NCBI GenBank assembly: GCA_023374025.1
Contig: SIJG01000011.1
Location: 1,892,574-1,956,573 of the forward strand
From: Heterodera schachtii
Taxonomy: Eukaryota > Nematoda > Chromadorea > Rhabditida > Heteroderidae
Length of the DNA: 64,000 nt
Reading direction: 5' to 3'
In this document: positions 45,140 through 56,866 of the stretch, one piece after another
Layout: each line of letters begins with the position of its first letter
How positions within the stretch are numbered: position 1 is the first letter of the stretch
Made by a program: the position numbers and the translations under genes
The notes under the pieces: generated by a model
Seen by the model: only the letters and a program-made list of their open reading frames with translations
Told to the model about the DNA's origin: nothing
Databases searched by the model: none

Positions 45140-47830
45140 TAATTGGACAATTACTTGTCAAAAAATTATTCCTTGTCATATTTTATAAAATTTCATTGAA
45201 TTACGCGTCAAATTCTCATTTGTTCAATCGAATTGCTGAATTTTTTCAAAAAGTTATTGACATTAATCCATGCTTTTTTTTATCATGATCAAATCACATA
45301 TTAAATGATTACCAGGGCTGTCAAAAATATCCACGAAAAATGGGCTAAATATGCAAATAAAGTCGTGAAATATGCTTCAAATAAAATCGTAAATACGCAC
45401 CAAATATGCACAAAAAAAACTTGAAAATTAGGGGTGCAAAAAATTAAAAAATTTTTCCTCATAAATTTTATCGTTTGTTTTGCAATTGCAAATCAAAAAA
45501 TTCTCAAGGTTTTCGGCAGTGAAGCTCACTGTTGAATAGAGACCGGACGGGACGGGATCCCGCGGGATTTCTTCGGGATCCCTCGGGATTAAATTCGGGA
45601 TCCCGATTCGGGATCCGTCCCGAGCGATTTTTAATTCTTCTGGATTGGTCGGGATCGGGATTTTATTGGGATCCCGAATCGGGATCCCTCCCGACCATTT
45701 TACCAATCCCGCGGGGTCCCGCGGGATTGAAGTCACGATAATTTTTCAAAAAATCTCTATTTTTTAAATTAAGACCTTGAATTTTAAATTAAAAAATAAT
45801 GTCATTTGGTTATTCTTCTTTAAAAATCCCTTAAAATCCCAAAAAATTTTCACGGATCTCAAAATTCGTGAAAATTTTCAAAATTTGAAAAGGTTGGCTA
45901 TTTTGTGATTTTTATTTCTTTCAAAAAACAATTATCAAAAATTATTTTTTTAATTCCTAAAACCAGCTAAAGCTTATTCGGTAGTTTGATGGCACAACGA
46001 TTTCTAAGAATTTTGTCCAAAAAAAACAATAAAAATTGTTGTCTACGTATTTTTCCTTCGGTGCCTATCGGCACCGTCAGACCTAAAAACCCATTATTTT
46101 CTTATAAATTAGTTCAAAATCACAAAATATGGACAGTTTTAGGATAAATTTCTGTTAACAAATTGGTAATATTTGATTAAGTCGTAAAAAACTATTTAAA
46201 GCAGGGTTACCCTTGAAACTTTCCCGAAATAAGTACATCGCTGGTCAAAAATAAGTTTTAGGGGTCAAAAATAAGTACATTTTTTAAAACATGTTTCCAC
46301 AACTTTAAATCGCATTTTTATTCAACAAAATCAAAATTCGCAACATATTTCTCTCAGCCAACTATTTTTCTTAGCAATTCCGGCTTAGAAATGAGAAATT
46401 TATACATTCCGAAAATCAATTTTAAGATTTTAACAATTTTGTCGAAAACATAAGCAATTGGTAATTTCAGTGCATTTAGAATCAAAAAAAATCAGGGTTT
46501 TTAACAATTTTTTTCGGCGCATTTTTCCGAAAAATTTTTTGGGTATGGGTGAGGGAAGAGCGTCCGGCGGTGCCGATAGGCGCCGCCGGGAAAATTTTGA
46601 AGTATTTTTAATGAATTTTGTTAGGAATTAGCCAAATTTTTTTAGAAATTTCTTCTTTTAAATGAAAAAGGCACTACCCTAAATCAGAACATTTCTTAGA
46701 AATAAGAACAGATACACCCCTCGCCGCCAGAAAAATTTTTGTAATTTTTAATGCGATTTCTTAATGATTTGTCAAAAAATGACAAAATTACGATTTTGAG
46801 CCAATTTTTTTAAGAGAATAAGAAACCGCCGAGAGAAAAATTTGAATATTTAACTGAATCTTGTTAAGATTTTGCATATTAATTCGCTTCAAAAAACATT
46901 TCTCTCAAAAATTATCATTTAAAAAATCTAAATTTCTCTTTGAATTCAAAAAATAAGTAAAAAATAAGTACATTGAGCTCAAATAAGTACAATACTTACA
47001 AATAAGTACATTTTAAATTTATAAGTTTTGGACCCTCCAAATAAGTACAATACTTCAAATACAACATCAAGGCCAAAAAATAAGATTTTTGGGTCCAAAA
47101 TAAGGACATTTTGCAAAATTGCTTTAAATCGCTTGTATTACACTTTATTCAATTAATATAGAATCAACTTTCGTATTTTTTTCCTCCCATGATCATTTTT
47201 AACAATTTTGGGGAGGAAATAAGCAAATCACAAATTTCAATGCATTCCGGATAAAAAATCAGATTTTTACGAATTTTTTTGCGGTCCATTTTTTAGGACT
47301 TTTTGGGGAACAAGCGGGGCGGGGCGGAAGGCCGGCGGTGCCGACAGGCGCCGCCGGGAAAATTTTTGAAAATTTGAGTATAATTTGTTAACAGATTTTG
47401 TCCAAAAATTATCCAAAATTTGTGATTCTGAGCCAATTTTTAAGAAAACAAAGTATTTTTGGGGTTCGGCGGTGCCGTTAGGCACCGCCGTGGAAAATTT
47501 TGAAAATCTAAGTGACATTACGCCATAAAATTACAAATTTCCTGAAGAATTTTAAAAAACAAGAACAAAATAAGAACAATAGCCCGAAATAAGGACAAAT
47601 CTTATAAATAAGGACAGATCGCACCCCTGGTCTAGGGTCAAAAAGGCCAATTTAGCTGATGGCAGCCGTTCTAATAGAGGTTTTTTTTTGGAAAAATTCC
47701 AAAATATGGACATAAAATATGTTCATAATGCCAAAATGTGGACACATATGGAAATATGGACATAAATTGCGAAATTCCATATAATTGGGAACCCTAATTA
47801 TAATATGTAGGAAAAAAAAATTATAATATT
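45140..47830. repeat. repeat-rich intergenic block
   Basis: Contains an AGGGCTGTCAAAAATAT-type MITE end (45315), the GGGATCCCG block (45536-45735), several GGCGCC..CACCG palindromes (46063, 46562, 47335, 47465), AAATAAGTACA and AAATAAGGACA units (46220-47600), a hAT-like right end ATCGCACCCCTG at about 47617-47628, and the inverted CCAAAATATGGACATAAA repeat (47640-47780). No gene recognised. Confidence 0.65.
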
Positions 47831-47861
47831 TCTTGCTAAAGCATCTGTTTTCTCATGGAAT

Positions 47862-48480
47862 TCTTATCAAAATTCTTTTTTCCATTTCAAAATGCTTTTT
47901 CGACAAATTTTCAATGTTTTTGCAAGAATTTGATCACTCAATTTTGGATTATTCAGTTTTATTTGCCAATAATTTTTATTTTTTCCATTTTTTCCCTTTC
48001 CGTTGTGCTTTTATTGTTAATACCAAATTGTTTCTTCCATTTATCAATTGTTCTATGGCTAACTCCAATTTTCTTACAAATTTCGGCATAATTTTGGTGC
48101 CATTCTTTTGCTGAATATTTTCTTTTTTGTTTATATTCATTTGTCATTTTAATGAATTTTTGGACAATTTCGCGTTTTTGTTCATCAGTTTTTGATTTGT
48201 AACTTTTATTTATTTTTTGATTAAGTCTTAATTCTTTAATCCATTTATAAATTTTGGTTCGATTTGTGCCCAATTTTTTCGCTATTTTTCTTTCAATTTT
48301 GTTCCATTCTTTTTTTGAATATTTTCTTCTTTTTTGCTTAATTTTTTCTTTTATTTTATAATATTTTCCAATTATTTCTCTTCTTTTCTGTTCTTCCAAA
48401 TTTTCTTCAGCTTTTTCTTCCCATTTTTCTCCAAATATTTCGCCAAATGACTTTTGCTGCTGTTTTTTCTTTTCTGATCC
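47862..48480 (-). pseudogene. HTH family copy F, leaderless and frameshifted
   Basis: Minus strand. Coding similarity starts right after a TAG (SEKKKQQQKSFGEIFGEKWE), so the signal peptide is gone or lies in an undetected exon. Modules 1 (AKKLGTNRTKIYKWIKELRL) and 2 (CKKIGVSHRTIDKWKKQFGI) are intact. In module 3 one T of AAAATTTATTGG is missing (AAAATTATTGG), ending the frame at KIKIIGK; the shifted frame continues the expected module (LSDQILAKTLKICRKSILKW). The family upstream element lies at about 48500-48600. 48650-49590 has repeats of the CCGTAATCCGTAA type (49040-49120) and no gene. Confidence 0.85.
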
Positions 48481-49605
48481 AATATAAATCTAAAAAACTA
48501 CTTAATTGAAAACAAAAAATAATAAATTTTTATTCTACTGAACAAATTATTGGCAAGATTAAGTAATATAATGATTAAATTTATTTTTCAATTAATGGTA
48601 TTTTTATTATGGTCCCCTGAATAATAAACTCGAAATCGTAAGTCAATTCATGAAGTTAAATTAAAATCTTTTCGGCGTTATTAACAATTTTTTAGGCCCT
48701 TCGCGGCGTCTGACTGAGCATTTATGTAATTTTAAATAATTTTTATTATTTGTATTTTTATGTTTTCAAGAGAAAAAATATTTGTCATTTTTCTGTATTA
48801 TTATTATTATTTTTTTTTTTTTTTTGCAAATTTGTCATAATTTGTTTTTTTTTGCAAATTTTGACAAAGGATCATCTAAAAATTTTGCATTCTATCCTTT
48901 AAAAACATATTTTTTTTAATTCTTTGAAAAATCAGGTAATTTTCAATAAAATCCTTTTCCTCATTAGAAACATTAAGATTATACTAATTTAAACAATTTT
49001 CTTGTCTTTCCTCATGAATCAAACAAATATCCCAAAAATCCGTAACCCGTAATCCGTAATCCGTAACTCCAAAAACCCCGTAATTTCCGTAATCCGCAAT
49101 CCGTAAACCGTAATTGCGTGCAGCCCTGGTTTTGATCTTCTTCGATTTAATAATTGCTTTTACCAGCGATGGTCTTGCTGTGTTTTATTGTAACCTTTTC
49201 ACTGTTAAATGAATATTTAATAATTTCCGAATAAATGAAATTGATTAATTTTTTAATTTTGAAATTTGTTTTTTCTTTTTATATTTGTCCTGTAAATAAA
49301 TTAATATTTTGTAATTCATGGTTTTATTTCTTGGCAATTTATTATCCAAGAAGATAAATTGTGCCTATTTTTATTCCACCTTGGTTTTTTAATTGCCCAA
49401 ATTTTTCAAATTAAATCACAAGTCGTTTTGATAACATATTTGGAAAAAAAAAAGAAAAAAAAAACGAAATAAACTCAAAAAAGAGATAAATTGCAAATAA
49501 TATAAAATCAAAGAGAAAAATTAAAACAATAAATAACAGCTAAGTTCAATAATTGATTAAGAAAATATTTAAATTGTTCAAAAATTCATAGAGCATTAAA
49601 ATATA

Positions 49606-49712
49606 TATTCAAAAAAAGAATGGGAGCAAAATTATAAAGAAATTTGTAAGAAAATTGGAATTAGCCGTAGAACAATTGAGCAATAGAAGAAACAATTAGG
49701 AATCAAATCAGG
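49606..49712 (+). pseudogene. HTH family copy G, single-module remnant
   Basis: Reads FKKRMGAK in one frame and, in the module frame, SKKEWEQNYKEICKKIGISR, RTIEQ, then TAG in place of the W codon, then KKQLGIKSG. It is a bare module 2 with a nonsense change at the invariant tryptophan, about 0.5 kb from the end of the RING-H2 gene. Confidence 0.75.
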
Positions 49713-50137
49713 ACTATAGGTAATTGGATTTTCAATTACCGAAATCCGTAATTCCGGTTGGGCCAAAACCCCCCTAATTTCCATACTTTCCAAGATAATT
49801 TTTGCATTTTTATTTATCTTTTTTGAACGAAATTATATTTTTTGAAGAATAGAAAGTAAAAAATAACATTAATTTTGTAATTCAAGTAATTTAAAATATT
49901 AAAAAAAAATTTGCATAAAAATTGAAATAATTTTTAATTTTTAAAAATGTACAATTTTTCATTAATTTTTTAGTAGGTTTGGCTGAGTCTTGGTATTAAA
50001 AAATAAATTAAACATTTATTAAAATAAAAATATTATCGCTGCTTTCGATGGCAGATCAAATTTTTTATGAAAACACTTCAGAAAACATTTGAATTTGGCG
50101 ATTCATTGGTTAAATTTCAACCGACTGTTCAGTTTCG

Positions 50138-52087
50138 TCAGATTCCTAAAATATTTTTGTTTTATTAAAAAAATAATATAAAATTAAATCATTTTGCAAA
50201 TATTAATGAGGCTGCCAAACATCTCAATTTGATTAATTTAATTAATATTCATTAAAAATGCAATTTATTATAATTACCAGCAGAAGAAGATTGGGTTAGA
50301 CCAGCATTATAATTTGGATCTTCATCTCCTTCAACTTAAATTAAATAATAATTGCCATTTAATATTAATTTTATTCATTTATTTTTCTGTTTTCTTATTA
50401 AATATTAATGAAAGTATTGCATTATTAAATATGAATATTTAAAGTATTTGATAATTATAATCATTTGTTATCATGTCATTAACAGTGGAATGTTCAAGCA
50501 TTTAAAAGTTTAATTAATATTTATTTAAATTTGTATTGCTTTTTACTTGGAATTATTAATCCTTCCAAATTTGTTGAAGAAATATCCACGGAATGATCTG
50601 ATTCGTTATCACTTTCTAAAATGGAACAATTAAATAATACATAAAAAAATAAATTAAATATTAAATAATTATTATTTTAAATAAACCATGAGGAATATTT
50701 GTTGAAATTTGTACTGAGTGATCAGATTCGCTGTCAGAATCTGCAAAAAAATTAAATAAAATTCAAAAAATAATCAATTTATAAACCGTGGGGCGCATTT
50801 GGTGTAATATCCATAGAATAGTCAGATTGATTATCTGAAGATTAATTTAAATTAAATCATTTAAATTGGATAAATAAATATGTATATCCACTACTCTATG
50901 TTTTAGATTCTAAAATTTTGAATAATTTTTTTTTTGAATATTATTTTTAAACAATAAAATTTTTTGATTCGATCTTAAGCAATTTTGGTTTACAGCATAA
51001 ATATATAATCAAAACTAAATTAGGTAACAAACCATTTAATAAATGTTCATGAGGTTCCCATTCATCAGCTTGTTCTGGATTATCTAAAATAATTATAATT
51101 AAAAAATAAAAATTATGATTTTCAAATATAATTTTGAATTTGACCAATTTCGTCGATTCCTCCACCAATTACAACAGGAATATTTGGCTGATCATCATCG
51201 CCATCCTCCTTTTAAATATTTTTTAATTATGAAAATGATCAAAATGCCAAAACATACAATCACTATATATGTTCCACCATCATTATCATTCTGATTGTTA
51301 TTAGGTGGCAATTCGTCCGGCATTTTCACTTCCCTTCGACACACTGGGCATCGCTTACTTTCTTGTAACCTTAATAGGCATTTAAAAAAAAATAAAACTT
51401 TGAAATATTAAAAATGTAATTAATTATCAACCAAAAGAAATTACCATTGATCAATACATTTTTGGTGATAGCTATGCTAAAAAAGAATATTTTAAAAATC
51501 ATTATTTTTAATTTAATTAACCATTTTAATTTTTACTTTTAAGCCTACATAAAATAATGGGATCGATTGTTTGAACCAATAAAACCAAACTTATTTTAAA
51601 AGTAAGTAAGCCAAATTAACATATACCCTATATTTTTAAAAATTTTACGTGAAAAGGAAGGAGCCAAAAAAAAAAGTGCAGCCGCGAAAAAATTTTGGAA
51701 TTTTTGCATTGGTTTTCGATTAATTTTTAAAATATATAATTTATTTTTCTTAATTAATATTGAATTAAAATATTTTTATCAACACTCAACACTGCAGTTT
51801 TGTAGTGTTTTCAGCAGAGAATTGTCAGTAACAGCTAAGCTGGCCAAGCAAATTGAGCAATTATCGTCCGATTCGTCATTTTGTGAACTTTTTGGGCTTT
51901 CATTACATAAGTACTTTGATTTCTTGCCAAAGGAAAGGAGTTTTTTAAGTTTTTCTAATTTTGCTGAAAATTTTGAGTGGTTTTTTTAACAAAAAAAATT
52001 TAATTAAATTTTTTATTTACTTGGTGCTGCATGGAACAATCCAATGAGTGCAAGAAATCCAAACAAAATGAATAATTTGCTAATCAT
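50138..52087 (-). CDS. secreted RING-H2 finger protein
   Basis: Eleven exons on the minus strand: 52087-52021, 51963-51791, 51476-51445, 51369-51258, 51208-51145, 51083-51033, 50834-50787, 50740-50687, 50615-50547, 50334-50278, 50145-50138. The total is 735 nt, 244 residues, all phases consistent. Residues 1-20 or so are a signal peptide (MISKLFILFGFLALIGLFHA), followed by a basic helix (KLEKLKKLLSFGKK). The RING-H2 finger is split over three exons: CSICL, QNCSHSYHQKCIDQWL, SKRCPVCR, with all eight ligands present (C-x2-C, C-x-H-x2-H-x2-C, C-x2-C). After it comes an acidic tail made of small phase 1-1 exons. Predicted activity is E3 ubiquitin ligase. Secreted RING proteins of cyst nematodes (10A06 in Heterodera, RHA1B in Globodera) are known effectors; membership of either group is inference. 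Confidence 0.88.
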
Positions 52088-52639
52088 TTTCTAAACGGTT
52101 TTTCAAAAAAAAAAAATATAATAATTTCGTTTAATAAAATTAATATATGTTGAATAAAAAATTATTCAAATAATAATAATTTGTATTTATTAAAAAATAT
52201 AAAATGCCATGCTTTAATGAAATCCAACGGGAAAATATTGCTTTTATTATAATTTTCATCATAATTGGCTTATTGATTTAATACACATGTATTGGCTTAT
52301 ATTTCCGGCCATGGCAAAAGGAAACGTTGCGCACTTATCATTTCAGCGGAAGGCTTTCTTTGAGAAAATTTTTAATTTTTTATAGAAAAGGAAATATAAA
52401 ATAAATTTGAGATAAATGAATAAAGAAATAAAATATGAAAAAATAACTTAAATTGTTTATTTGCTTTTAGGCTCAATTGAATTAAATGTTAAATTTTCAA
52501 AGCAAATAAATTTGAGTTATACTCAGAGATGAGTTGAATTTTAATAAAGTTTTAATGATAGGGTTAGAATTGTTAAATAATTAAATTTATTTTTTGATTT
52601 TTAAATATATTATTTGACAAATAATAATCAGGGCTGTCA

Positions 52640-52835
52640 AAAATATGCAAATGCATATTTTTTTCCTGGCTTCTCCATGCTCTAATAGTAGGAAAAACAC
52701 TTTCTTTTTTGGGTTTGCATATAAAAATCGGGACTTTTATTTGCATATTTCGGGGTTTTCTGCATATTTCATAGCATATTTTGCCATTTTTGTACATATT
52801 TTCAGGTTTTTTGCATATTTAGCTAAATAGCAAAG
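52640..52835. mobile_element. GCATATTT MITE-like repeat
   Basis: Begins CAGGGCTGTCAAAAATATGC at 52630 and contains CTGGCTTCTCCATGCTCTAA and GCATATTT units. Related copies are at 53732-53936 and, inverted, at 36002-36520. No duplication was seen. 52100-52630 is otherwise the RING gene's 5' flank. Confidence 0.6.
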
Positions 52836-52995
52836 GTTTGAGTAATTTAAAAATATTTGAAATAAATCAGCAAATCCCTTTTTTGGCATTTTCTCACCGA
52901 AATTTCCATGCCAAATTCTTTTGTTTTGTGTTGCATTTTTCGTCTCTCCTCCATTTGCTGTTACTTGTGCAGCACAAATGCCAATGTTTGCTGTT

Positions 52996-53105
52996 GGCGG
53001 CCCCACAAGATTTTACCAGTGAAAATGCCCGTCGGATTTATTCCAGCCGCAAGGCACCGCTTCAGTCGGGGTACATGACAACTCGCCGGCAATCTTTTGT
53101 GCATA
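52996..53105 (+). other. exon-like island
   Basis: A short GC-richer stretch reading FTSENARRIYSSRKAPLQSG, YMTTRRQSFVHT in the plus frame, preceded by CCCCACAAG. It ends where the large inverted repeat begins. Product not recognised. Confidence 0.3.
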
Positions 53106-53107
53106 CC

Positions 53108-53370
53108 TTTTTACGTTTTCTACCAATTTTTATAAAATTGATATTATTCGGAAGCACTAAATGTTTAGAAACTATCATTAAGCAGATGCTAAGCGATTAA
53201 ATAAATCCCCAAAGAGTTATAATTTTTGTTATGCAAAAAATCGAAAAAATTGTGAATTTTATTTTCTAACTCTTTGGGGATTTTTTAATCGCTTAATATC
53301 TGCTTAATGATAATTTCTAAACACTTAGTGCTTCCGAATAATATCAATTTCATAAAGATTGTTAGAAAAA
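53108..53370. repeat. inverted repeat with ~115-bp arms
   Basis: The left arm (ACCAATTTTTATAAAATTGATATTATTCGG ... CCCCAAAGAGTTA) is matched inverted by TAACTCTTTGGGGATTT ... CCGAATAATATCAATTT, with a loop of about 35 nt. Arms differ at only a few positions. No known terminus. It could be a foldback element or a long-hairpin RNA source. Confidence 0.85.
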
Positions 53371-53731
53371 GAAAAAAGTTATGAACAAAAGATTAGTCCG
53401 TCGGCGAGTCGTACTGTTCCCCTTCAGTTGGCATCTGCTTACATTTTGAACCTGAAATTAATTTAAAAACAAATACCTATTTATTAGCGTATAAAATATG
53501 AAAAGCCAACAAATACCAAAATATTTTTGGGCTAATCTCATTAATAAAAAAATTTATTTTATACATGAAATTTTTAATCAAAGCATTTTTTCGTTCAAAA
53601 AACCTAGTGTAAGGAAATAAATAGGAAAATTTAAAAATTTAAATTTAACATTTTTATTTAAGCATTTCATTTAAAAACAAACAAAATATCCAATGCGAAT
53701 TTTTAAAAAATCCATTTTGATTTTTTTGTCA

Positions 53732-53936
53732 CTAGGGCTGCCAATTTTATGTAGATACATATTTTTTTCCTGGCTTCTTCCATGCTCTAATTACTAGGAA
53801 AAACACTTTCTTTTTTGTGTTTGCTAACAAAAGTTGGGACTTTTATTTACATATTTTGTATATATTTCTAGATTTCTCTTACATATTTATGTACATATTT
53901 TGACCACTTTTTGTACACAAAATTGGCAGCCCTATT
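53732..53936. mobile_element. MITE with TAGGGCTGCCAATTTT ends
   Basis: Terminal inverted repeats TAGGGCTGCCAATTTT / AAAATTGGCAGCCCTA enclosing ACATATTT repeats and the CTGGCTTCTTCCATGCTCTA block. The right end of a relative (TTTTTGGCAGCCCTA) is at about 42622-42636. 53940-54685 shows no gene. Confidence 0.75.
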
Positions 53937-54689
53937 TATTAGTAGGGCTCGGATTTTTAGTTTTTTTAACTATTTTTTCTGCGCCTTTATTTTCATGAGA
54001 AATACACAAAAAACATATTCTTTTTAAAAAAAATTTCGTTTTTAGCGCCACTATTCATCACTAGGAATCACTATTTTGGAGCTTCGCCACTAAAAAAAAA
54101 CTATTTTGGAAGTTGGCCACTATTTTGGCATTTTTTATCACTATTTAGTTAATTATTTTGGGATTTTTTGCCAATAAAAATCCGGGTCCTATTTAAAATC
54201 TCATTGGGTTTTAGTTGATTCAAAATGGTCAATAAATTTTTCTTCATCAAAAATTTAATCCATCGAAATGTAATGGAAATAAAAAAAAATGTTCCATGAA
54301 AATGGAAAAATTTTCGTAAACTCTAACTTTTTAAAAATTAATTTTAATTTTCGAAATTTTTGTTACTTAAAAAGTTATTTTTAGTGGCTGCTATATTTTT
54401 GTTTTTTTATTGCATTTTTTATGAATTTTGTGCAAAACACTAAAATAAGAAAAAAAAAAACAGCAGATTCTTTAAAATTTTTTAAGGTTTAAGCAGATTT
54501 AAAACGCAAATTTTCATTGCTGAGATAATTTGGATGTTTAATGAATTTTTAAAGCTAATCGCCTTTTTAGTCGCGAAAGTCTTTCTTTTTTGATACCATT
54601 TTTGTGAAGAAATTTTTAAAAATCCGAAACTAATTACCAAAAATTGCTATAATAAGAATTGAATTTAACTTAATAAATTATTTTATGAT

Positions 54690-55160
54690 TTCGATTTTAT
54701 TTTTTCTGGAGGCCACAATAACAAAATATAATTAATGGGAAATTAAATTTAATCATTTTTTTTACTTATTTTGCCAATAATTTAACCAGTAGAATAACAA
54801 GTAATAAAATATTAATTTATTTTTTATTTTCAATTAAATGGATTTTTCTTATTTATAAGAATTTTTCATGTATAAAAAGTAATTTATGTTTAAATTATAT
54901 TTTAAAAAAAAATAATTGCTTGTTTTTTTTTGAGAATTTATAAAATGAAACTCCACCTTTTATTCATTTTAATTATATTTTTGGTGATCCAACTTCATCA
55001 AATTAAAATGGAAAATAAAAAATTGCAACAAAAATCATTTGATGAAATATTTGGCGAAAAATGGGAAGAAAAAGAAGAAGAAAATTTGAAAGAAAAAAGA
55101 GAAATAATTCAAAAATTCTACAAAATAAAAGAAAAAATTAAGCAAAAAGGAACAAAATAC
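54690..55160. repeat. inverted duplication, left arm
   Basis: From TTTTCTGGAGGCCACAATAA through the leader of HTH copy H to AAATTAAGCAAAAAGGAA. Matched in inverted orientation by 57950-58410 (upstream region, leader and start of module 1 of copy J). Confidence 0.85.
54702..54870 (+). promoter_or_regulatory. HTH-family upstream element before copy H
   Basis: Reads TTTAATCATTTTTTTTACTT, then TTGCCAATAATTTAACCAGTAGAATAA, then TTTTCAATTAAATGGATTTTTCTTATTTATAAGAA. Same block order as at 48.5, 57.7, 58.3 and 63.8 kb and the solo copies at 7.6 kb. It ends about 80 bp before the ATG. Confidence 0.6.
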
Positions 55161-55502
55161 ACAACAAAAGAATGGAGTAAAATTGAAGTAAAAATAGCAA
55201 AAAAATTGGGGACAAATCGAATGAAAATTTATGAATGGATTAAAGAATTGGGCCTGAATCAAAAAGTACAAAACAGCTACAAATCAAAAACTAATGAAGA
55301 AAAAATTGAAATTGTCCAAAAATTTATTGAAATGGCAAATGAATTTAAACAAAATAGAAAATATTCAAGAAAAGAATGGCAACAAAATTATGCCGAAATT
55401 TGTAAGAAAATTGGAGTTAGCCATGTAACAATTATGAGATGGAAGAGAAAATTTGGCATTAGCCGAAAATTAATGACTGAGAAAGAAAAAATGGAAAATT
55501 AA
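54945..55502 (+). CDS. secreted double helix-turn-helix protein, copy H
   Basis: 185 codons from ATG 54945 (an upstream in-frame TTG is not a start). Leader of about 22 residues (MKLHLLFILIIFLVIQLHQI), linker QQKSFDEIFGEKWEEKEEEN, module 1 (KKLGTNRMKIYEWIKELGLN) and module 2 (CKKIGVSHVTIMRWKRKFGI). The frame stops at KEKMEN where other copies continue into module 3. In another frame the downstream sequence to about 55620 still resembles module 3 (YQIKRENAKISDRE), so this is a three-module gene shortened by a frameshift to a two-module protein. It may still be functional, because leader, linker and both modules are open. Confidence 0.75.
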   Translation: MKLHLLFILIIFLVIQLHQIKMENKKLQQKSFDEIFGEKWEEKEEENLKEKREIIQKFYKIKEKIKQKGTKYTTKEWSKIEVKIAKKLGTNRMKIYEWIKELGLNQKVQNSYKSKTNEEKIEIVQKFIEMANEFKQNRKYSRKEWQQNYAEICKKIGVSHVTIMRWKRKFGISRKLMTEKEKMEN

Positions 55503-55928
55503 AAAATATTACCAAATAAAAAGAGAAAATGCAAAAATTAGTGACAGGGAAAAAAAAATTGAGAGATTATTCTTGAATTTTATTTTTGGAAAAAGTGGAA
55601 GAAGAAGAAAAGCCAAGAAAATAATGACAACGTAATATATTGCTTTTCTTTTCAAATTTTTTTTTTCGGATTTTTTGTGGTTTTCGGCGTTTGAATAGCT
55701 AAAAATTGTTTCTTCCATTTTAATGTATTTCGACATAATTTTGGTGTTGAGAAACTATTTTCGTTTTTGTTTAATTAAATAGTGTATAATTTCAATTTGT
55801 TTTTCATTAGCTTTAATTATTAGCCCTTTTGGTGTTGTTTATTAAGGCACAAATTTTAATGTGATGCCAGAAGGAATGGAGTGTAGGAGAAAGTTGGGAT
55901 AAAGGACCTGAGAGAACCTATAAAAAGA

Positions 55929-56000
55929 GCGCCCGTAGCTCAGTTGGTTAGAGCACGGCACGGATTGCTTGGGTCGTGGGTTCGAGTCCCACCGGGCGAG
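55929..56000 (+). tRNA. tRNA-Ile-like gene with degenerate anticodon arm
   Basis: Acceptor stem GCGCCCG/CGGGCGA (first pair G-A mismatched), T8 A9, D-arm GCTCAGTTGGTTAGAGC, and a perfect T-arm GTGGGTTCGAGTCCCAC. The body resembles tRNA-Ile, but the anticodon arm CGGCACGGATTGCTTGG gives neither a clean five-pair stem nor a U33, so the anticodon cannot be read. Likely a recent tRNA pseudogene or tRNA-derived copy. No CCA is encoded. Confidence 0.6.
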
Positions 56001-56124
56001 TTACCATTTATTCTACATTAATCCAATAATAAGCGCACTTTTTTATTTGCCTATTTTCCTTTTTTCTTGGTATCGGCACAATCGGGCCCCTTCGACGACA
56101 ACATTTTCTTATCTTTCTGTGTAT

Positions 56125-56245
56125 TATACTGTCGGATTGTCCACCACTATCCGATTGTCCACCTCTGTCGGATTGTCCACTATCCGATTGTCCACCTCTG
56201 TCCGATTGTCCGTCCGTCTCTGTCGGATTGTCCATTGTCCAATTG
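56125..56245. repeat. CGGATTGTCCAC minisatellite
   Basis: Seven or so copies of TCNGATTGTCCACCT/TATC-type units in both TGTCGGATTGTCCAC and CTATCCGATTGTCCAC forms. It reads open in several frames by chance. 56250-56860 shows no gene; TGATCGACTGATC-like repeats lie at 56500-56600. Confidence 0.8.
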
Positions 56246-56866
56246 TCCAGTCACAATCCCTGTGGATACACTTTAAATATTTTTGCAATTTCCTTGTCAC
56301 TCTTTTTCTGGTTTCACCTTTTATTTTGATTAGCTAACAATTATGAAATTAACATATTTTGATTCGGATTTTATGAAAAGCCTAATATTTTTCAAAAAAA
56401 TTGAGAATTTCTTCCTCTAACCTACTTTCTTATTGTCAATACTTTTTCTTTTTCAGTTATTCTCAGTCGTAAGAAATTTTTCCCAATAGTGTTAAGGATT
56501 GACTGATCAAGCAACCTGATCGACTCATTGATCAATGTTGTCTCCCATAGATGTTTAGGGACTGACCAATCGGATAGGTAGGCTGATTGATCAGGGTTTC
56601 AGGGATAAGTTTGATGTCATGTTTTTAATTTTCGTTATTTATCTATTTTTGAGTAAAATTTTAAACTAAAAATCTGAGAGGAAAGCCAAAGAATTGAACA
56701 GGAGCAAAATTTTATAAAACTTTGACGACGATCACTAAAATAATAATTCAGCAAATTAATGCGATTTACAAATTGGATTCAGATTTTATGAAAAATCTAA
56801 TATTTTTCAAAAAATTTCTAAACTTTTCTTCCTCTAATCAACTTTCATATTTTCAAATATGTTTTC

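Noticed and set aside
48280..48399. Start of HTH copy F at 48399
   Set aside because: The codon is TTG within the linker; family similarity extends further upstream to about 48480 and stops at a TAG, so this is a leaderless pseudogene.
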